Positions 1 to 10,749 of a stretch of 64,000 nt of DNA are shown in pieces. The stretch covers positions 336,627-400,626 of the forward strand of contig CACRXP010000175.1 in NCBI GenBank assembly GCA_902702965.1, given 5' to 3'. The translations under genes and the position numbers were made by a program. The notes below the pieces were generated by a model that ran no database searches, was not told the DNA's origin, and saw nothing but the letters and a program-made list of their open reading frames with translations. The DNA is from Spirometra erinaceieuropaei. Taxonomy: Eukaryota; Platyhelminthes; Cestoda; Diphyllobothriidea; Diphyllobothriidae. Every line of letters starts with the position of its first letter. Positions within the stretch are counted from its first letter, which is position 1.

Positions 1-847
1 AAAGTCAAAATTTGACACTTTTGGCCGTTTCCTTCACCTTCCTAAGAAATACTAATATTTTTTACCGTGAACATAAGAACACGCCTTTTTCTATATATTG
101 AGGCCATTGCCGCGGATTTTACTCTCTTTCAGAATCCGTTCTTCGAGTATGAATGCACGGCGAAGCCTCCATGTAAATACTGATATTTTGCTCAAACTGT
201 TTATGTTTTGCTCATCTTATTTCTGAATAAGATATGCACCAAGGCTAAACTACACGAAAAATAGTGCTTTATATGTTTAAAACTTGAAATGATCATTCCG
301 TGGTGGTCATCTATGTGACATCAGGTAGAATTTTCCAAACGGCAAACCAATTTAGCTCTTTTAAACGAAAGAATCCATATCTGCGTTACTACTGCACTTT
401 CAAGTCTTTAATCGAATAGATCTGCTAGTTTGACATCAAAAAAATTGATAAAACACCTGGTTTCCTTAAAATAACCTTTGTCCTAGCAGATCGATCACCC
501 TGGTTAACATCGGACAGAAAATAAATTTTCATGTTCAGCTAAATTCGTTTATCAAAACTCTTGCTGATAAATTACTATCATTTCAATGAAAAAGTCGCTT
601 AAATGCATAACCGGAGTCTAGGACATGTATTAGCATAGAAAATTGCACGAATATATTCAAACGTCCAGTTTCGCTGAAATTTACTGATATTTTTCTCGAT
701 ATGATAACGGAAACACAATTTCAGCACACGAACATTATATTTTATTGAAGGAAGTGGATGAGCGTACAAAACGCTCAACATTAAAGGCTGTTAGAAATCC
801 TCTCATTGTTTTCCGATACCAGCTTTCATGAGATAGGTCACGTACTG
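1..847 (+). repeat. Long-terminal-inverted-repeat element, family L2, cut by window start
   Basis: AT-rich segment that recurs at 54530-55609 in the same orientation, at 37400-38013 (partial) and inverted at 42615-43745. It ends in ACTG followed by TA at 844-849, preceded by a block reading TTTCATGAGATAGGTCACG that also ends the palindromic L1 elements in this window. A CAGT...ACTG terminus flanked by TA resembles Tc1/mariner-type non-autonomous elements; this assignment is inference. No coding capacity was seen. Confidence 0.6.
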
Positions 848-1795
848 TATGTACGCGCACAAAATTCGTCCTGGCCTGTCAACAGCCATCAACACCATCA
901 GTGAGGTTAGAGGGTAGATGGTGTTACCTGCTGACTTTGAGAGAATGCCACTGTCCAGCGACCACATTTCTTCAAACTACATTTCTCATTCACTCGTTAA
1001 TTCCTCGCGATATGCGCCAGTGTTCAGGGGCATGTAGTATCCAATTCGCTTTTGATGACTTTTTCGTTTAATGGTATTTCATTTGACTCAGGATCTCTTA
1101 CTCATTAGGTCCTTTCTGTTTTTTGGCATTTCGACCAAAAACGCGACGAATTTACCTAGGAGAGAACTTGCCCCTCTCTATAAATCCACCTTTGTTTGTG
1201 TTACCTATGAAAAGCAATGCTTTCGTGAGGGGAAGTTTACGTAATTCTTAAAAAATAGTATTTGCCCTGTAAGGCGACTTTTGATGCGGAACAGGATTTC
1301 AGCTGCTGTGCAGCCCATGCCACCTAGTTAAAGCAGTCAGGCATTTACAGGGGACAGTGGTGGACCTGAAATAGCGCATTTTATGACATCTGGCATTTGC
1401 ATGATTGTTAAACCTTTTCGTAAATATTGCCCAAAGTACTGGTTGTTTCAGGAAATAAAGAAATCTGCTGTGACTGTCTTTGCGATAACGTTGTCGGAAC
1501 TTGCAATCAGTTCGAGACCTTCCTAAAAGTCAAAAATTGTCCGAAGTTAGTTAATTTCTGCCAGTGTTATACGACGGACCCATAGTTGAGAAGATGGCCG
1601 AATACCGAAGACAGTCAGAAAGTTCACCTCTCACATGGGTCAGCCTGAGGGGTATGTAGTCCGCAATTAATTTTCAATAGCCCTTTAGGTTCATTTCCAT
1701 GTTGAACTGCTAGCGTAGGTCATGCTAGCATTAGATTCAAGTGTTTGAAAATGCCACATTTAACTGATTTTCATCTGAGAATGCTAGTATAAAGG

Positions 1796-1796
<1 letters not shown>

Positions 1797-1849
<53 letters not shown>
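1797..1849 (+). repeat. GAT microsatellite
   Basis: An uninterrupted run of ATG/GAT trinucleotides. The equivalent position in the related segment near 61146 also holds a GAT run, so the microsatellite predates the segmental duplication. Confidence 0.95.
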
Positions 1850-1851
<2 letters not shown>

Positions 1852-1965
1852 GGAAAATGAAGCGGAACACTGTTAATTGCTATATGAATGCGGTAGCATA
1901 ACAAATACATCCTAAAAAATACAGCAATTTCCTTTGCACGAGTCACCATTTTCTTCTATTGTCTC

Positions 1966-2040
1966 TGATGAGGGGTTAAAGTGAGAATCCGAAACGTCAG
2001 GCGAACAAAGCCCTTGTTCCAGCGATCGCTTCTTCTTCTG
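1966..2040 (-). repeat. Dispersed repeat R3
   Basis: On the minus strand this carries GAAGCGATCGCTGG, AACAAGGGCTTTG and TTCGCCTGACGTTTCGG. The same series of motifs is found at 34210-34285 and 48318-48400 on the plus strand, and its 5' half at 24080-24135 and 62161-62220. It is short, non-coding and dispersed; the class is unknown. Confidence 0.6.
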
Positions 2041-2523
2041 ATCAATTCTACTATGCTTTATTGGATTAGCTAGGCGATGTGACAACCAGACCAAGGCGTT
2101 CGTTTCTTTCTTGTGATAATTCAACGAAGCTGAATTTTGCTGAGGCTTTGAAGGAGTAGATAGCGCTGTACGCTTTATGGAAGCGTGATATTTAAAAACT
2201 AGTTGCACGCAACGGCACCATATCACCTCCCTCAATACTTGTCCGTAGCGCACTGCTCTGAACGTCAATAATAGTTGGAAAATGACTGAAGTTGGTTAAC
2301 GTCAGGAATAAATCGAGCTGTTATTTCTACGCACCGGATTATCCTCACTTAATTGCTAGGTGATGACAACGACTTTAAATTTGAATTCAACTCGATAGTT
2401 ACCTTGCTGCATAGGTACTTTATGCACTGGAGGAGCTGAGTGATCGTCTACGAGGGACAGTTTGCCTTCTCGTCCAGCATGGCAGAGATAGCAGAATGCG
2501 ACTATTTGGTAAAAAAAACCAGA

Positions 2524-2808
2524 CAGCAAGTAAACAGGGTAAAGTAGCCTGGCGCTAGGGCACATTTATATTTAAAGTTGGGAACATATATTTACTAATA
2601 AGCAATGGGGTATAACCTTGCCTAAGCTGGATGAAAGTGACCAAAGGTTCGATGTACATCAGCGTTCAATGATACTTTCTGGAGAGTACTCATAAAAAAT
2701 AAATTTAATCCATTTACAGTAGTAATTATCTGGAGCATAGTCTCAAATATATTTCAGTAAGTAAATCGGGTAAAGTAGCCTGGCGCTGGATCACATTTAT
2801 ATTTAAAG
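2524..2808 (+). repeat. 181-bp duplicated block framed by 54-bp direct repeats
   Basis: Positions 2577-2757 nearly match 4283-4463, both 181 bp. The block at 2577-2757 is bounded by two near-identical 54-bp copies, 2524-2577 and 2755-2808, each containing GTAAAGTAGCCTGGCGCT. The unframed copy at 4283 lies in the 3' flank of pseudogene A and looks like the source. Confidence 0.85.
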
Positions 2809-3309
2809 CTGCTAGTGCGTTTTCGGTCATGTAGAATATTAAGGATTCAGCACCTTCCCAATAGAGTGAACCATGGGTAAATACCTCAACACCTTCCCTA
2901 ACGTCTGTCAACTATCCAAACAAGCTTTTTCACCCCCACACATGTATGTCTGTTTTGTCTATGTAACCTCAATCTTGCCCCCCCCCCCAGCTCCCTAATG
3001 CGATTATCTCCCTCTCCGTCCTGCCCGACGATTTTCGCCCACCAGGTAGTGTGGAAGTGTTTGCTATCTCTTAACCTATATATTCATCTTTAGTATCCTG
3101 CCATTACTTCAGTTAACACCTTAGTGGGCTCAATGGCGAGGCATGTGTGTTCTGTTAGCACCTCATCTCACCGTCTCCGCAGATTTTCTTGTTTTAAGTC
3201 GGTTTCCCATCAGTCTCATATTTGGCCGTTACAGCTTAAACAACCACAAAGGCTCGCACAGGGCGTCTACCTAAATAACATAAGTAGACATTCAATAGGA
3301 CCATAGTTT

Positions 3310-4575
3310 AGGAGGGAACACTTTGCCCGTGCCTCATCACCTGCAAGCCCCAATGTATGGAGAAGGTATTTTTGACTGCGGTCGATTTAGTGTTATGGGA
3401 GGCGACTTGTGGGACGTTGAATAAAACGGTTTCGTGCATGAAATGATCACTGATTTAGGATTCTTTCTCCTATTAAAACACTGTCGTGAGGCGACGAAGC
3501 CGAACTGGCAGAGGTCCATAACAACCCACTGATGACCCGTTCTCATGCGTTTAACATGCGTAGACACGGACGGCCTAGTTATGAGGACAGCTCTTTCTGA
3601 CTCACCTCAGAATTTTCTTGAAGCCACGAAATCACTGGGCCCTCACTTCGTAATCTGCAGCAATTTGTCGAGCTTCAGTACAAAACGACCAATACTTAGT
3701 CGAGCTGACTTTGAACGGGACTCCCAGGTAAGGGCATAACGCATATAGACCTACCCGAAGACCCAGTGTTTGTCAAGTACGCTAATTAGTTTAACGGATG
3801 TAAAGTTGAAGGGCAGAAAATGCTTGTTAGATAAGAAACACCCTGACGAAAGGCAGTGCAGTGGGCACTTCGTCGTACTTAGAGCATTCCAAATCAGACA
3901 AGCTCTCCAACGACGGGAAGGCTGTCCAAATAATAAATTGGACAGAGTTAATTCCATGCACTCAGTATTTTCGGCCCCTACTTTTCGCAGACTTTATCCC
4001 AATCAATCTATCTATGAGGTCCTTTGTCTGTGTAGACATGTATCTCGGGTCTCGCAGCCGACGAAGGACACAGCCTTCGTTAAGTGACTTGCAATCGGAC
4101 TGTTGTCTCGCAGAATGCCCCCAACTGTCACTCAGATGAATGCATTACGACTAGAACACGTCAACTGTATAAGCGGTGTGAGGGAGGGGTTTTTGCTCAC
4201 AGAATCCCACATTTTTCGCCAGGATAAACAATAAGCATTTTCCGAATGCTGCTGTCGACTTCAAAGAACCGGGCGACCTGCTGTTGGGAACATATATTTA
4301 CGAATAAGCAATGGGGTATAACCTTGCCTAAGCTGGATGAAAGTGACCAAAGGTTCGATGGACGTCAGCGTTCAATCAAACTTTCTAAAGAGTACTCATA
4401 CAAAATTAATTTAATCCATTTACAGTAGTGATTATCTGGAGCATTGTTTCAAATATATTTCAGCAAGACAGAATATTGACTTGAAAATATGTTCTGCCAA
4501 ATCAGTGAAACCCACATCGTCCAGTTAACAAGGATCTTAGTAATAAGAACACGATAGGTGGTCGACCCGGGCGAG
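3310..4575 (-). other. 3' flank of pseudogene A, paralogous to 21090-22350
   Basis: No gene. Read on the minus strand this matches the sequence after pseudogenes B (21.1-22.3 kb) and D (29.6-30.7 kb), for example the block at 4090-4140 against 21520-21580 and 30070-30140. It therefore belongs to the family's repeat unit. Short open frames here are not conserved as protein between copies. Confidence 0.65.
4283..4463 (+). repeat. Second copy of the 181-bp duplicated block
   Basis: Matches 2577-2757 with few differences over the same length, far closer than the surrounding paralogous sequence. This copy lacks the 54-bp framing repeats and fits the alignment with 21.1-21.4 kb, so it is probably the donor. 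Confidence 0.85.
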
Positions 4576-4577
4576 TA

Positions 4578-5712
4578 TCAAACATAACACATGGGCGTAC
4601 GGGGTTGCAAGTAAGCCCAGCTAAAAAGCGCTTCAGCCTTTAAAATAACCGCTGTTTTCCACGTGGACATTTTTTCATCTATTGTGGCTTTCTCCACAAG
4701 TCTATCAGAGAGGTTGTAAAAGTTAAGCCTGCTTATATGTATGGAAAAAGACTCCGAAGACTTGAAAAGGAGATCTACTTCCGCAACCGCGCTGGCGTTG
4801 ACCAGTTCAAGCTCCATTGTCTCCATGTCTTTGTGTCTGTGAAAGAAGGGGGTCAAGGAAAGGAGACAGAAGACCAATAATTGGGGAATAAAATTGGCGG
4901 CAAAAAACCTAAGAGCACGAAATTATTTTAATTTACCTTCCTTCGAAAGTTCACAGTTACAGCTGGGAAGATAACATCACAAGAAAACCGTGAGAATCCA
5001 CCTTCGCGGAATCTGCTCTTGAAAACACTGTCGTCACAGTATCCGGAACCATCGAATGTCATTGAAAAGGCTGTTTGGCTACGCTCTTCATACAGTCGTG
5101 TAGTCCAAATTTTGGAAATTCGTTCCACTTGAAATTGCACGTAGTTCGTCAGATACACTCCACGATTGTAGCGTGGACATTTTCTTTATTTCGGAAACAA
5201 TAAAAAGAACTGTGGGATGATGCAGAAGGCGATTTCAACTTTAAAATGACTTATTACTAATGGTATTTAATTTACAACAAGTTTGGACTTAAAACGCGCA
5301 GGAACAGTAAGATTTACTTATGGTAAAACATCACACAACGAATGTTGGGTTGCCTTTTGCCACTTTATAGCATGGACGATGCTGAGTAATGATTGCACAG
5401 CAGATTGAATTTATTAAGCAAACTTTATATGAAAATAACAAGTTCGGAAGAATCGTTTAACCAAGGAGACAAAGTCACTTAAAAAGGAAATTAAAGCAGA
5501 ATGACAGAAGTCGTTAACGTAGACAAAATCTGTAAACCGACGCACTAGGCCTATCTAGACAGGGGCAAGTTGGTCATATGGTTAAGTTGTTATGGAACGA
5601 TAGGTAGTGAGAGAAACGCCCAGGAAGTCTGACACTTACCGAGACGTGTGAGACAGGTCCGGCAGAGAAAGGGAGCAATTAAGGATTAAAATCAAGCTTA
5701 TTCTCGTGTCAG
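4578..5712 (-). pseudogene. Family copy A: secreted-protein pseudogene
   Basis: All parts of the family gene are present on the minus strand: exon 1 remnant about 5640-5712, exon 2 about 4937-5183, and exon 3 about 4578-4836, with a GTAAGT donor after exon 1, a GTAAAT donor after exon 2 and a pyrimidine-rich CAG acceptor before exon 3. Exon 2 keeps the hallmark SDDC-like core (here YCDDSVFK) and FSC; the protein ends in CYV. Lesions: the base triplet at the conserved start distance (62 nt from the TATA box) is CTG, an in-frame stop follows, one base is missing at the start of exon 2, and exon 2 and exon 3 are one base out of phase. The sense frame is otherwise long and clean, so inactivation may be recent. 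A functional copy with an unusual structure is less likely. Confidence 0.75.
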
Positions 5713-5766
5713 GGGTGAGTATTTTGTCACACGACAAAGCACTTATGGTCCACGTGAGGCAGATGA

Positions 5767-5799
5767 GTTTTATACAGCTGGCTACCAAATGTTGATTGG
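5767..5799 (-). promoter_or_regulatory. Family core promoter of copy A
   Basis: CCAAT (minus strand, 5799-5795) and a TATAAAAC box (5774-5767) are 25 nt apart start to start, the spacing seen in the intact copies. The ATG position 62 nt downstream has become CTG. Confidence 0.6.
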
Positions 5800-6201
5800 T
5801 CCCAACGCGCCAAAGATTTGAAACTGTCTGTCCCTATGTTTTATGCCTAAACACTGATTTCAGACAGAGTCCAAATGGTTGGCGAAGAAACATATACGTC
5901 AGTACGAAGCACAGTAGCGCGTTATAAGTATGCGTTACTTCCAGTTAATTTTGACGTTCAATTTCCTAATACACATTTTCGTGGCCAGTCGCGTCCTCCT
6001 TCTCTGCCGCATTGGTATTTGGGACAAGAGTCGGGTACGCATAGGCTGCGCGGGCTTTCAATTACCAAGCCGGGCCATAACACTAGGATCAAAAGTGAAA
6101 TAAGATTCATGTAATCGGTGACTGGGTAGGATCTTTGTGTGTAGCCGTACCCGCTGAAACCACTACTGTACCTACTGTTTCGATTTCAGTAGGTGTGATT
6201 A
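5800..6201. other. Gene-free upstream region
   Basis: No gene seen. The first part extends the promoter-side similarity to 8140-8230. Positions 6135-6200 match the minus strand of 7860-7925; this shared sequence is the target of the solo LTR insertion. ATTA at 6198-6201 is the left target-site copy. Confidence 0.6.
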
Positions 6202-6706
6202 TGTGGCGGCTAGCCATCGTGACTGGCCTGGCGTTATTGTTCAAGACCTCGCTGCCTCAAGGTCATTTACCCCTTGCAGCGAGCCGTCCCAGACCAGCTG
6301 ACCTGGAGTCACACGACCAACAGCTCGGGTATACCTGCGTCCGCGCAGTCGCAGCTGCCCATGCGGGCACTTGAACGCGCCACCCCCTGCAACCAGCAAA
6401 ACAAGCCACTGGGACACCACCCCTCGGAAAATGCAACACACGCTGATTGGACACCACTTGAGCTTGGCCCACGAGCCTACAAAAGCGGCTGCCACCCCTG
6501 TCTCAGGGACTCTCAGGCCTGACTGGACGCAGTCAACACCAGCCCTGGCTTCGCCAGTGGCCACTGTCGCCTGAGAGGACAACTCCGGGTTCTGTGCACA
6601 ATAAACCCTTTATTCTGGTCCCTTTGTCTTCTCCCTTCAAACATGGAATTTGGCCTGACGATTGTAGCTCACATGCTGCACATATTCTCATTGCTGTGCC
6701 GCTACA
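6202..6706 (+). mobile_element. Solo LTR
   Basis: 505 bp starting TGTGGCGGC and ending GCCGCTACA, so TG...CA ends with short imperfect inverted repeats. It is flanked by ATTA at 6198-6201 and 6707-6710. An AATAAA at 6600-6605 is typical of an LTR R region on the plus strand. The paralogous segment at 7840-7925 (minus strand) reads GTGATTACGTCCTC without interruption and so preserves the empty site. There is no internal retroelement sequence, so this is what recombination between two LTRs leaves. It is unrelated to the LTRs of the 9.6-kb Gypsy element. Confidence 0.85.
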
Positions 6707-6710
6707 ATTA

Positions 6711-7977
6711 CGTCCTCATTAATACAGAGATGTGCTCTCCTTGAAAGACTCCCCTTATGTTCATATGCTTTCTAAGAATCGCAGTTTGGTGTCAACGCTT
6801 GTATAATTGTATACGTATATTAAGTAAGCGTAAGAAAGTGATATACCGGTCAGACATTGAAAAACAAGGCTACACGTAAGAAATAACACATTGAAAAGTC
6901 AAATTGGCTAACACGTGTTTTCTTTAATTCTTCGTCAGGCTAATACAATTACATGAAGGAGTGAAAATATACAAATTTAACAGTGTTAATAGGTGTCCTA
7001 ACAGCAATTAAGTTATTAATATTCATCTTCCCCACGCCGCTCGCATGACGAGGTCGGCGGGTTTCGGTCCTTAGAACTGGGGGAGGGGGTAAGCGAGTCT
7101 TTGAGGGATGTTCTTGGATTGAGTACACGGAGTACACATCACTGTAATCAGGGATTTGAGGCAGCATGTCGTCATCACGTGAGGTTGGCGTTGGCCACGG
7201 CGGAGAGAGCGCTTGTGTCAGAGTTTTCTGGCAGCATAGGACCGGATTCGCCAGCCGTATAGCCACTGCCTTGGCAATATTAAATTATATTTCTCTCTTA
7301 TGCGGAAATCCCTGCAATTATTTGGACGTGTTAAACTAGGTAAAATGTTTATCAACGATAATTTTGACCCTGCCACACTGACTAAAGCAATAGCCGAAAA
7401 TTGTTACTTTATACGTAATTCCGCATTTTTATGAACTAAATAGGGATTTGCATACATACTAAGTGCATCAGCTCTTATGTATTCGAATCAGTAAAGTTGA
7501 TTGCTTATACAATGGGCCTTTCACCTCTTCTCATAATTGCAAATATCTCTTTACAGTTTACTTTAAAGCCTTCTAGAAACCCAAATTCTCCACTCGTGCT
7601 ATTACTTGCACGTGTATTTGCGAGTAGAGCACGTCTTTGGATTGGCTGACTGCCGGCAGACGTTTTGAGTGGGCAAGTGAGGCCACATTATACTAAGTAG
7701 AAGAGTCTGAGCATATGAAGCTAGTTGAAAAATTACCGACACAAACTCACCATACGTTCCCTAATTTCTGGCACTACAACGAACCTGAGGGGGTTGCGTC
7801 CCTCTTCCCTCTACGGCATGTTGGTCCAGGAGGAACAGTGCACATAATGAGGACGTAATCACACCTACTGAAATCAAACCAGTAGGTACAATGGTAGTTT
7901 CGCTGGGTACGGCTACCAACAGGGATCCTACCGGTGAGTACTTAAACACACGTGAGAAGGTCTGATTATTGCGTGAC
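6711..7977. other. Gene-free region with the empty-site paralogue
   Basis: No gene recognised. Positions 7840-7925 on the minus strand are the uninterrupted counterpart of the solo-LTR insertion site. The rest (6720-7840) is unassigned. Confidence 0.6.
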
Positions 7978-8053
7978 CATGACGTGTTAAGCAGGTCTGG
8001 CAGAGAGGGGGGGGGCGATTTGGGATAAAAATCAATCTTATTTCCGTGCCCAT
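7978..8053 (-). pseudogene. Lone family exon 1
   Basis: On the minus strand an ATG at 8053 lies 62 nt after a TATAAAAA box and opens a short frame with a hydrophobic stretch (RLIFIP) and the family's LCQTC motif. It runs into CATG followed by a weak GTCACG donor. A long cytosine run precedes LCQTC and may have slipped. No exon 2 is found on this strand before the sequence becomes unrelated (7960 to 7730). This is an exon and promoter copied without the rest of the gene, or one whose body has been lost. Confidence 0.65.
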
Positions 8054-8107
8054 GGTGAGCACTCTGTCGCACGACAAAGCACCTGTGGCCCACGTGAGGC
8101 TGATAAG

Positions 8108-8140
8108 TTTTTATACAGCGGGCTGCGAATTCCTTATTGG
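8108..8140 (-). promoter_or_regulatory. Family core promoter of the lone exon 1
   Basis: CCAAT at 8140-8136 and TATAAAAA at 8115-8108 on the minus strand, 25 nt apart; the ATG at 8053 is 62 nt from the TATA start. This matches the geometry of the intact genes. Confidence 0.6.
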
Positions 8141-8999
8141 TCCATATGCGTCATAGATTGGAAACAGTCTGTCCCTTATCTTCTATGCCTAAAAACGAAT
8201 TTCAAACAGAGTCAAAGTGGTTGACTACTAAAATCAGTCGTCAGTATCGGGATCGATCGGTCGGTTTTTGCATATTTCTGAGGATTTTGCTTGACTGACG
8301 TCTGTCTGCTATCCGTGTATATGAAAAGGTATACGTGCCTGAAGAGAAGCTGAGTCACCTACGTAGACAGTTGATGAACGCTGCTTTTCTCTTTTTAAAT
8401 AATTACCTGCAGGGTGTGCAGAACAATGAACTGAGGTAGAAGAATTCATCAGTACCGGCTGCTCGGGGCGGCAGAGACCAGCAAATATCCTGCCGATGAT
8501 GGGCCGACCAAAAGCAATACCTACTTTGAAAAAACAAAGTAGGCAGCTTTTCATGTGTTTTTCCTTACCGCATATAAATTTAATCCTTACTAGACACCCT
8601 GCATGAATGTTGATTTTCCGTAGCCGAAAAACTCTTTTCTCGTCGGCATCGTCCTTACCCGACAAGTCTGGAAAGCAAGTCCTTCAATCACACTGGTCAA
8701 CATCCATGCGATTTTTAGAGTGAGGGCGTAGTGCTCCCTACCGTATGGGTCAGTGGGATTTCCGGCATTAGCTGAAGCGCTCCATTGAATTTTAAACCAT
8801 TTCTCTGCATGCTTTGGAGCAAAACAAGATGCCTAACCTGATACACTGCATTTGCTTTCAGGGTTTCCAAATAGCGCGCTGGCTAATATTGCATGCTTAG
8901 TCCGTAAACGCAGCGCGCCACGCACCCAGTGGGCAGATTCCATCCCAGCGATTGGGTGAGGACTCGTTAGTTACTGTTCTGCCGTAGATGCTGGCACGA
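8141..8999. other. Gene-free region; tRNA-flanking duplicated cassette at the end
   Basis: No gene recognised in 8240-8860. Positions about 8865-8999 resemble 53118-53255 by eye, sharing TTTCAAATAGC/TTCCAAATAGC, GCATGC..AGTCCGT and CACCCAGTGGGC, so the tRNA was copied with at least 130 bp of 5' flank. Confidence 0.6.
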
Positions 9000-9071
9000 G
9001 CGTGTGTGGTGTAGCGGTTAGCATGGCTGCCTTCCAAGCAGTCGATCCGGGTTCGACTCCCGGCACACGCA
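9000..9071 (+). tRNA. tRNA-Gly (anticodon TCC)
   Basis: A 72-nt cloverleaf: acceptor stem GCGTGTG pairs perfectly with CACACGC, discriminator A at 9071, D-arm with AGCGGTTAGCA, anticodon loop CTTCCAA with TCC at 9033-9035, and T-arm CCGGG-TTCGACT-CCCGG. It contains intact A and B boxes for RNA polymerase III. It decodes GGA. The sequence is identical to the copy at 53256-53327 while the flanks have diverged, which suggests function or recent homogenisation. A very young tRNA-derived SINE is the alternative, but no SINE body follows. Confidence 0.93.
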
Positions 9072-9640
9072 GGCCTCCTCTTCTTTTCATCTGTCTCTTC
9101 ATTAGACGTCGTTTCGATAAATAATACGCGCCGACAAGAACAAACATGAACGCAGACATGGAGTTGTGCTAGCTCTACTAAATAAAGTCAATCAGCGCTG
9201 CAGAAACATAATTTATTTCTTGCTAAACGTGGAAAACAGCGCGTGGCAGAAATGTCAGGAGGGTATTTTGTCGCAAGTATTACCGATGGTTGATGATATT
9301 TTCTAAAGCTGCCTACAAATTAACAGTAGCAGAGGTCCATTGTCCTTTTAATGCATGTGCGTCCGATGGGAATGTATTTCAGTAGTATGACGAGGAATAT
9401 TTAATGAAAATGTTGAAGGCAGAAGGCACTAACATGTACTGGACCGTGTGAAGCAGATCTCCTTGAAAAGGAAAATATTCTGAATGAAGAATTAGATGTT
9501 AGAAATGCATGCATTAAGTCATTAAAAGCACGGGGACTGTAGTCTAAACACCGGTCGTCCGGATACACAGCCAAGTGCCGAGCCAATGGCCGGACGCGAA
9601 AGTGGGATGACGTGATGATACAGAGCGTGGCGACCTGCCT
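9072..9640. other. Gene-free region
   Basis: No gene, repeat or motif that I can support. Confidence 0.5.
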
Positions 9641-9644
9641 GACT

Positions 9645-9890
9645 TGATGGACTTTGCAGCGTATCCGGCTCGAGCCATCAGGACATCATGCCACAAACGT
9701 GTGACAAGTGAACGATCAAGGTCATGGCCCCCTGTTCACAACTTCTTTGTGCTGATTGACCACCCATTAGCCTATGATAGTCCCCCTTGCCATATACCCG
9801 GCCGTTCTCACCATCCTCCTCGCGTGTGCTGTCTATCGTACTCATTACACGTCCTATTTAAGATTAGCCTTTTCTTTTGCGTACATAACA
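9645..9890 (+). repeat. 5' LTR of the Gypsy element
   Basis: Begins TGATGG and ends ACATAACA, with shared blocks such as GCAGCGTATCCGGCTC and CATATACCCGGCCGTT in the 3' copy. The sequence immediately downstream, TTGGCAACGC, is the expected primer-binding site, but I could not assign the tRNA. Confidence 0.88.
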
Positions 9891-9912
9891 TTGGCAACGC
9901 AGCCTAACGAAA

Positions 9913-10740
9913 ATGTCTTCATTGCTGCCTACACCGTTACCTTTCTGGCCAAAGAACACCCAGAAGCCCTCAAAGGACTCTTGGTTGCAATGGAGGAAGA
10001 CATTTGAGGATTATATTAAACTGCTCCCGATTTTGTCCCGCACGACTGTACTAGACGTCCCATCTAAGTTAAAACTTCACCGGACGAATCTCGGAGAGTT
10101 GGGACAACGATATTTCGATGCTCTCAATATACAACAGGCTATAGATCTCCATACAGCCTTCTCAAAACTCGAGTCAGCGTGGGGAGGAAAAGACAACGTC
10201 TTTCTCAGTCGCTATCGGTTTTCTCAAATGCGTCAAGAATCCAATCAATGTGTCAGTGATTTTATTACTAATCAGACTCTCGTCATCCAGGACTGAGGGT
10301 ATAAAGAGATCAAGGCAGACAACTTCGAGCACGCAGTGCTCGTTCAGCAGTTGATCGTCGGTCTGCCCGATGAAAAAGCTCGGGAAAATCTCTTATCAGA
10401 GAAGAAGGATTTGTCATGGGAGAAAGCCTGTGATATCGCCAGTCATCAGCAGCGCGTGCGGCAAAGCCTTCAGCTGCTGACTCAATCAAGCGATGGAGTG
10501 ATAGCATCCTTGGATTTAGAAATAGCTGTCTCCCTAGTCAACACTGCTGTGTCTTCACCCAGACAGCGACCCTCAGCTCCCTCAAAACAACTACCATCCT
10601 GCTTCCCTTGTGGTCAGCATCATATCCAGTGGTCAGACTGTAGACACCAGAAGACGGTATGCCAGTTTTGCAAGAAAGTCGGCCACATCGAACGAGTGTG
10701 TTTCTCCAAAAGACGAGCGAATACTAACACGCATGCAACC
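9913..10740 (+). pseudogene. Gag with two zinc knuckles
   Basis: One frame from the ATG at 9913, interrupted by a TGA at 10294-10296 and continuing in the same frame. It has a capsid-like N-terminal part and then two zinc knuckles at 10600-10701. The first is unusual: Cys-x2-Cys-x3-His-x5-Cys (CFPCGQHHIQWSDC). The second is standard: Cys-x2-Cys-x4-His-x4-Cys (CQFCKKVGHIERVC). Gag packages the element RNA. The frame runs on into the protease. Confidence 0.85.
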
Positions 10741-10749
10741 TACCCTAAT

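Larger units (their letters stand above)
850..3300 (-). other. Gene-free paralogous segment (third, diverged copy of the family repeat unit)
   Basis: No gene seen. The segment aligns by eye, with many substitutions and a large deletion, to 60170-63960 in the same orientation and to 22260-26100 inverted. Shared landmarks are the block around 1240-1440 (like 60490-60690), the GAT run (like 61146-61205), the block at 2070-2270 (like 61570-61780) and the block at 3108-3240 (like 63718-63860). Confidence 0.7.

Noticed and set aside
1737..1949. Poly-isoleucine frame over the GAT run
   Set aside because: Translation of a microsatellite; no coding evidence.
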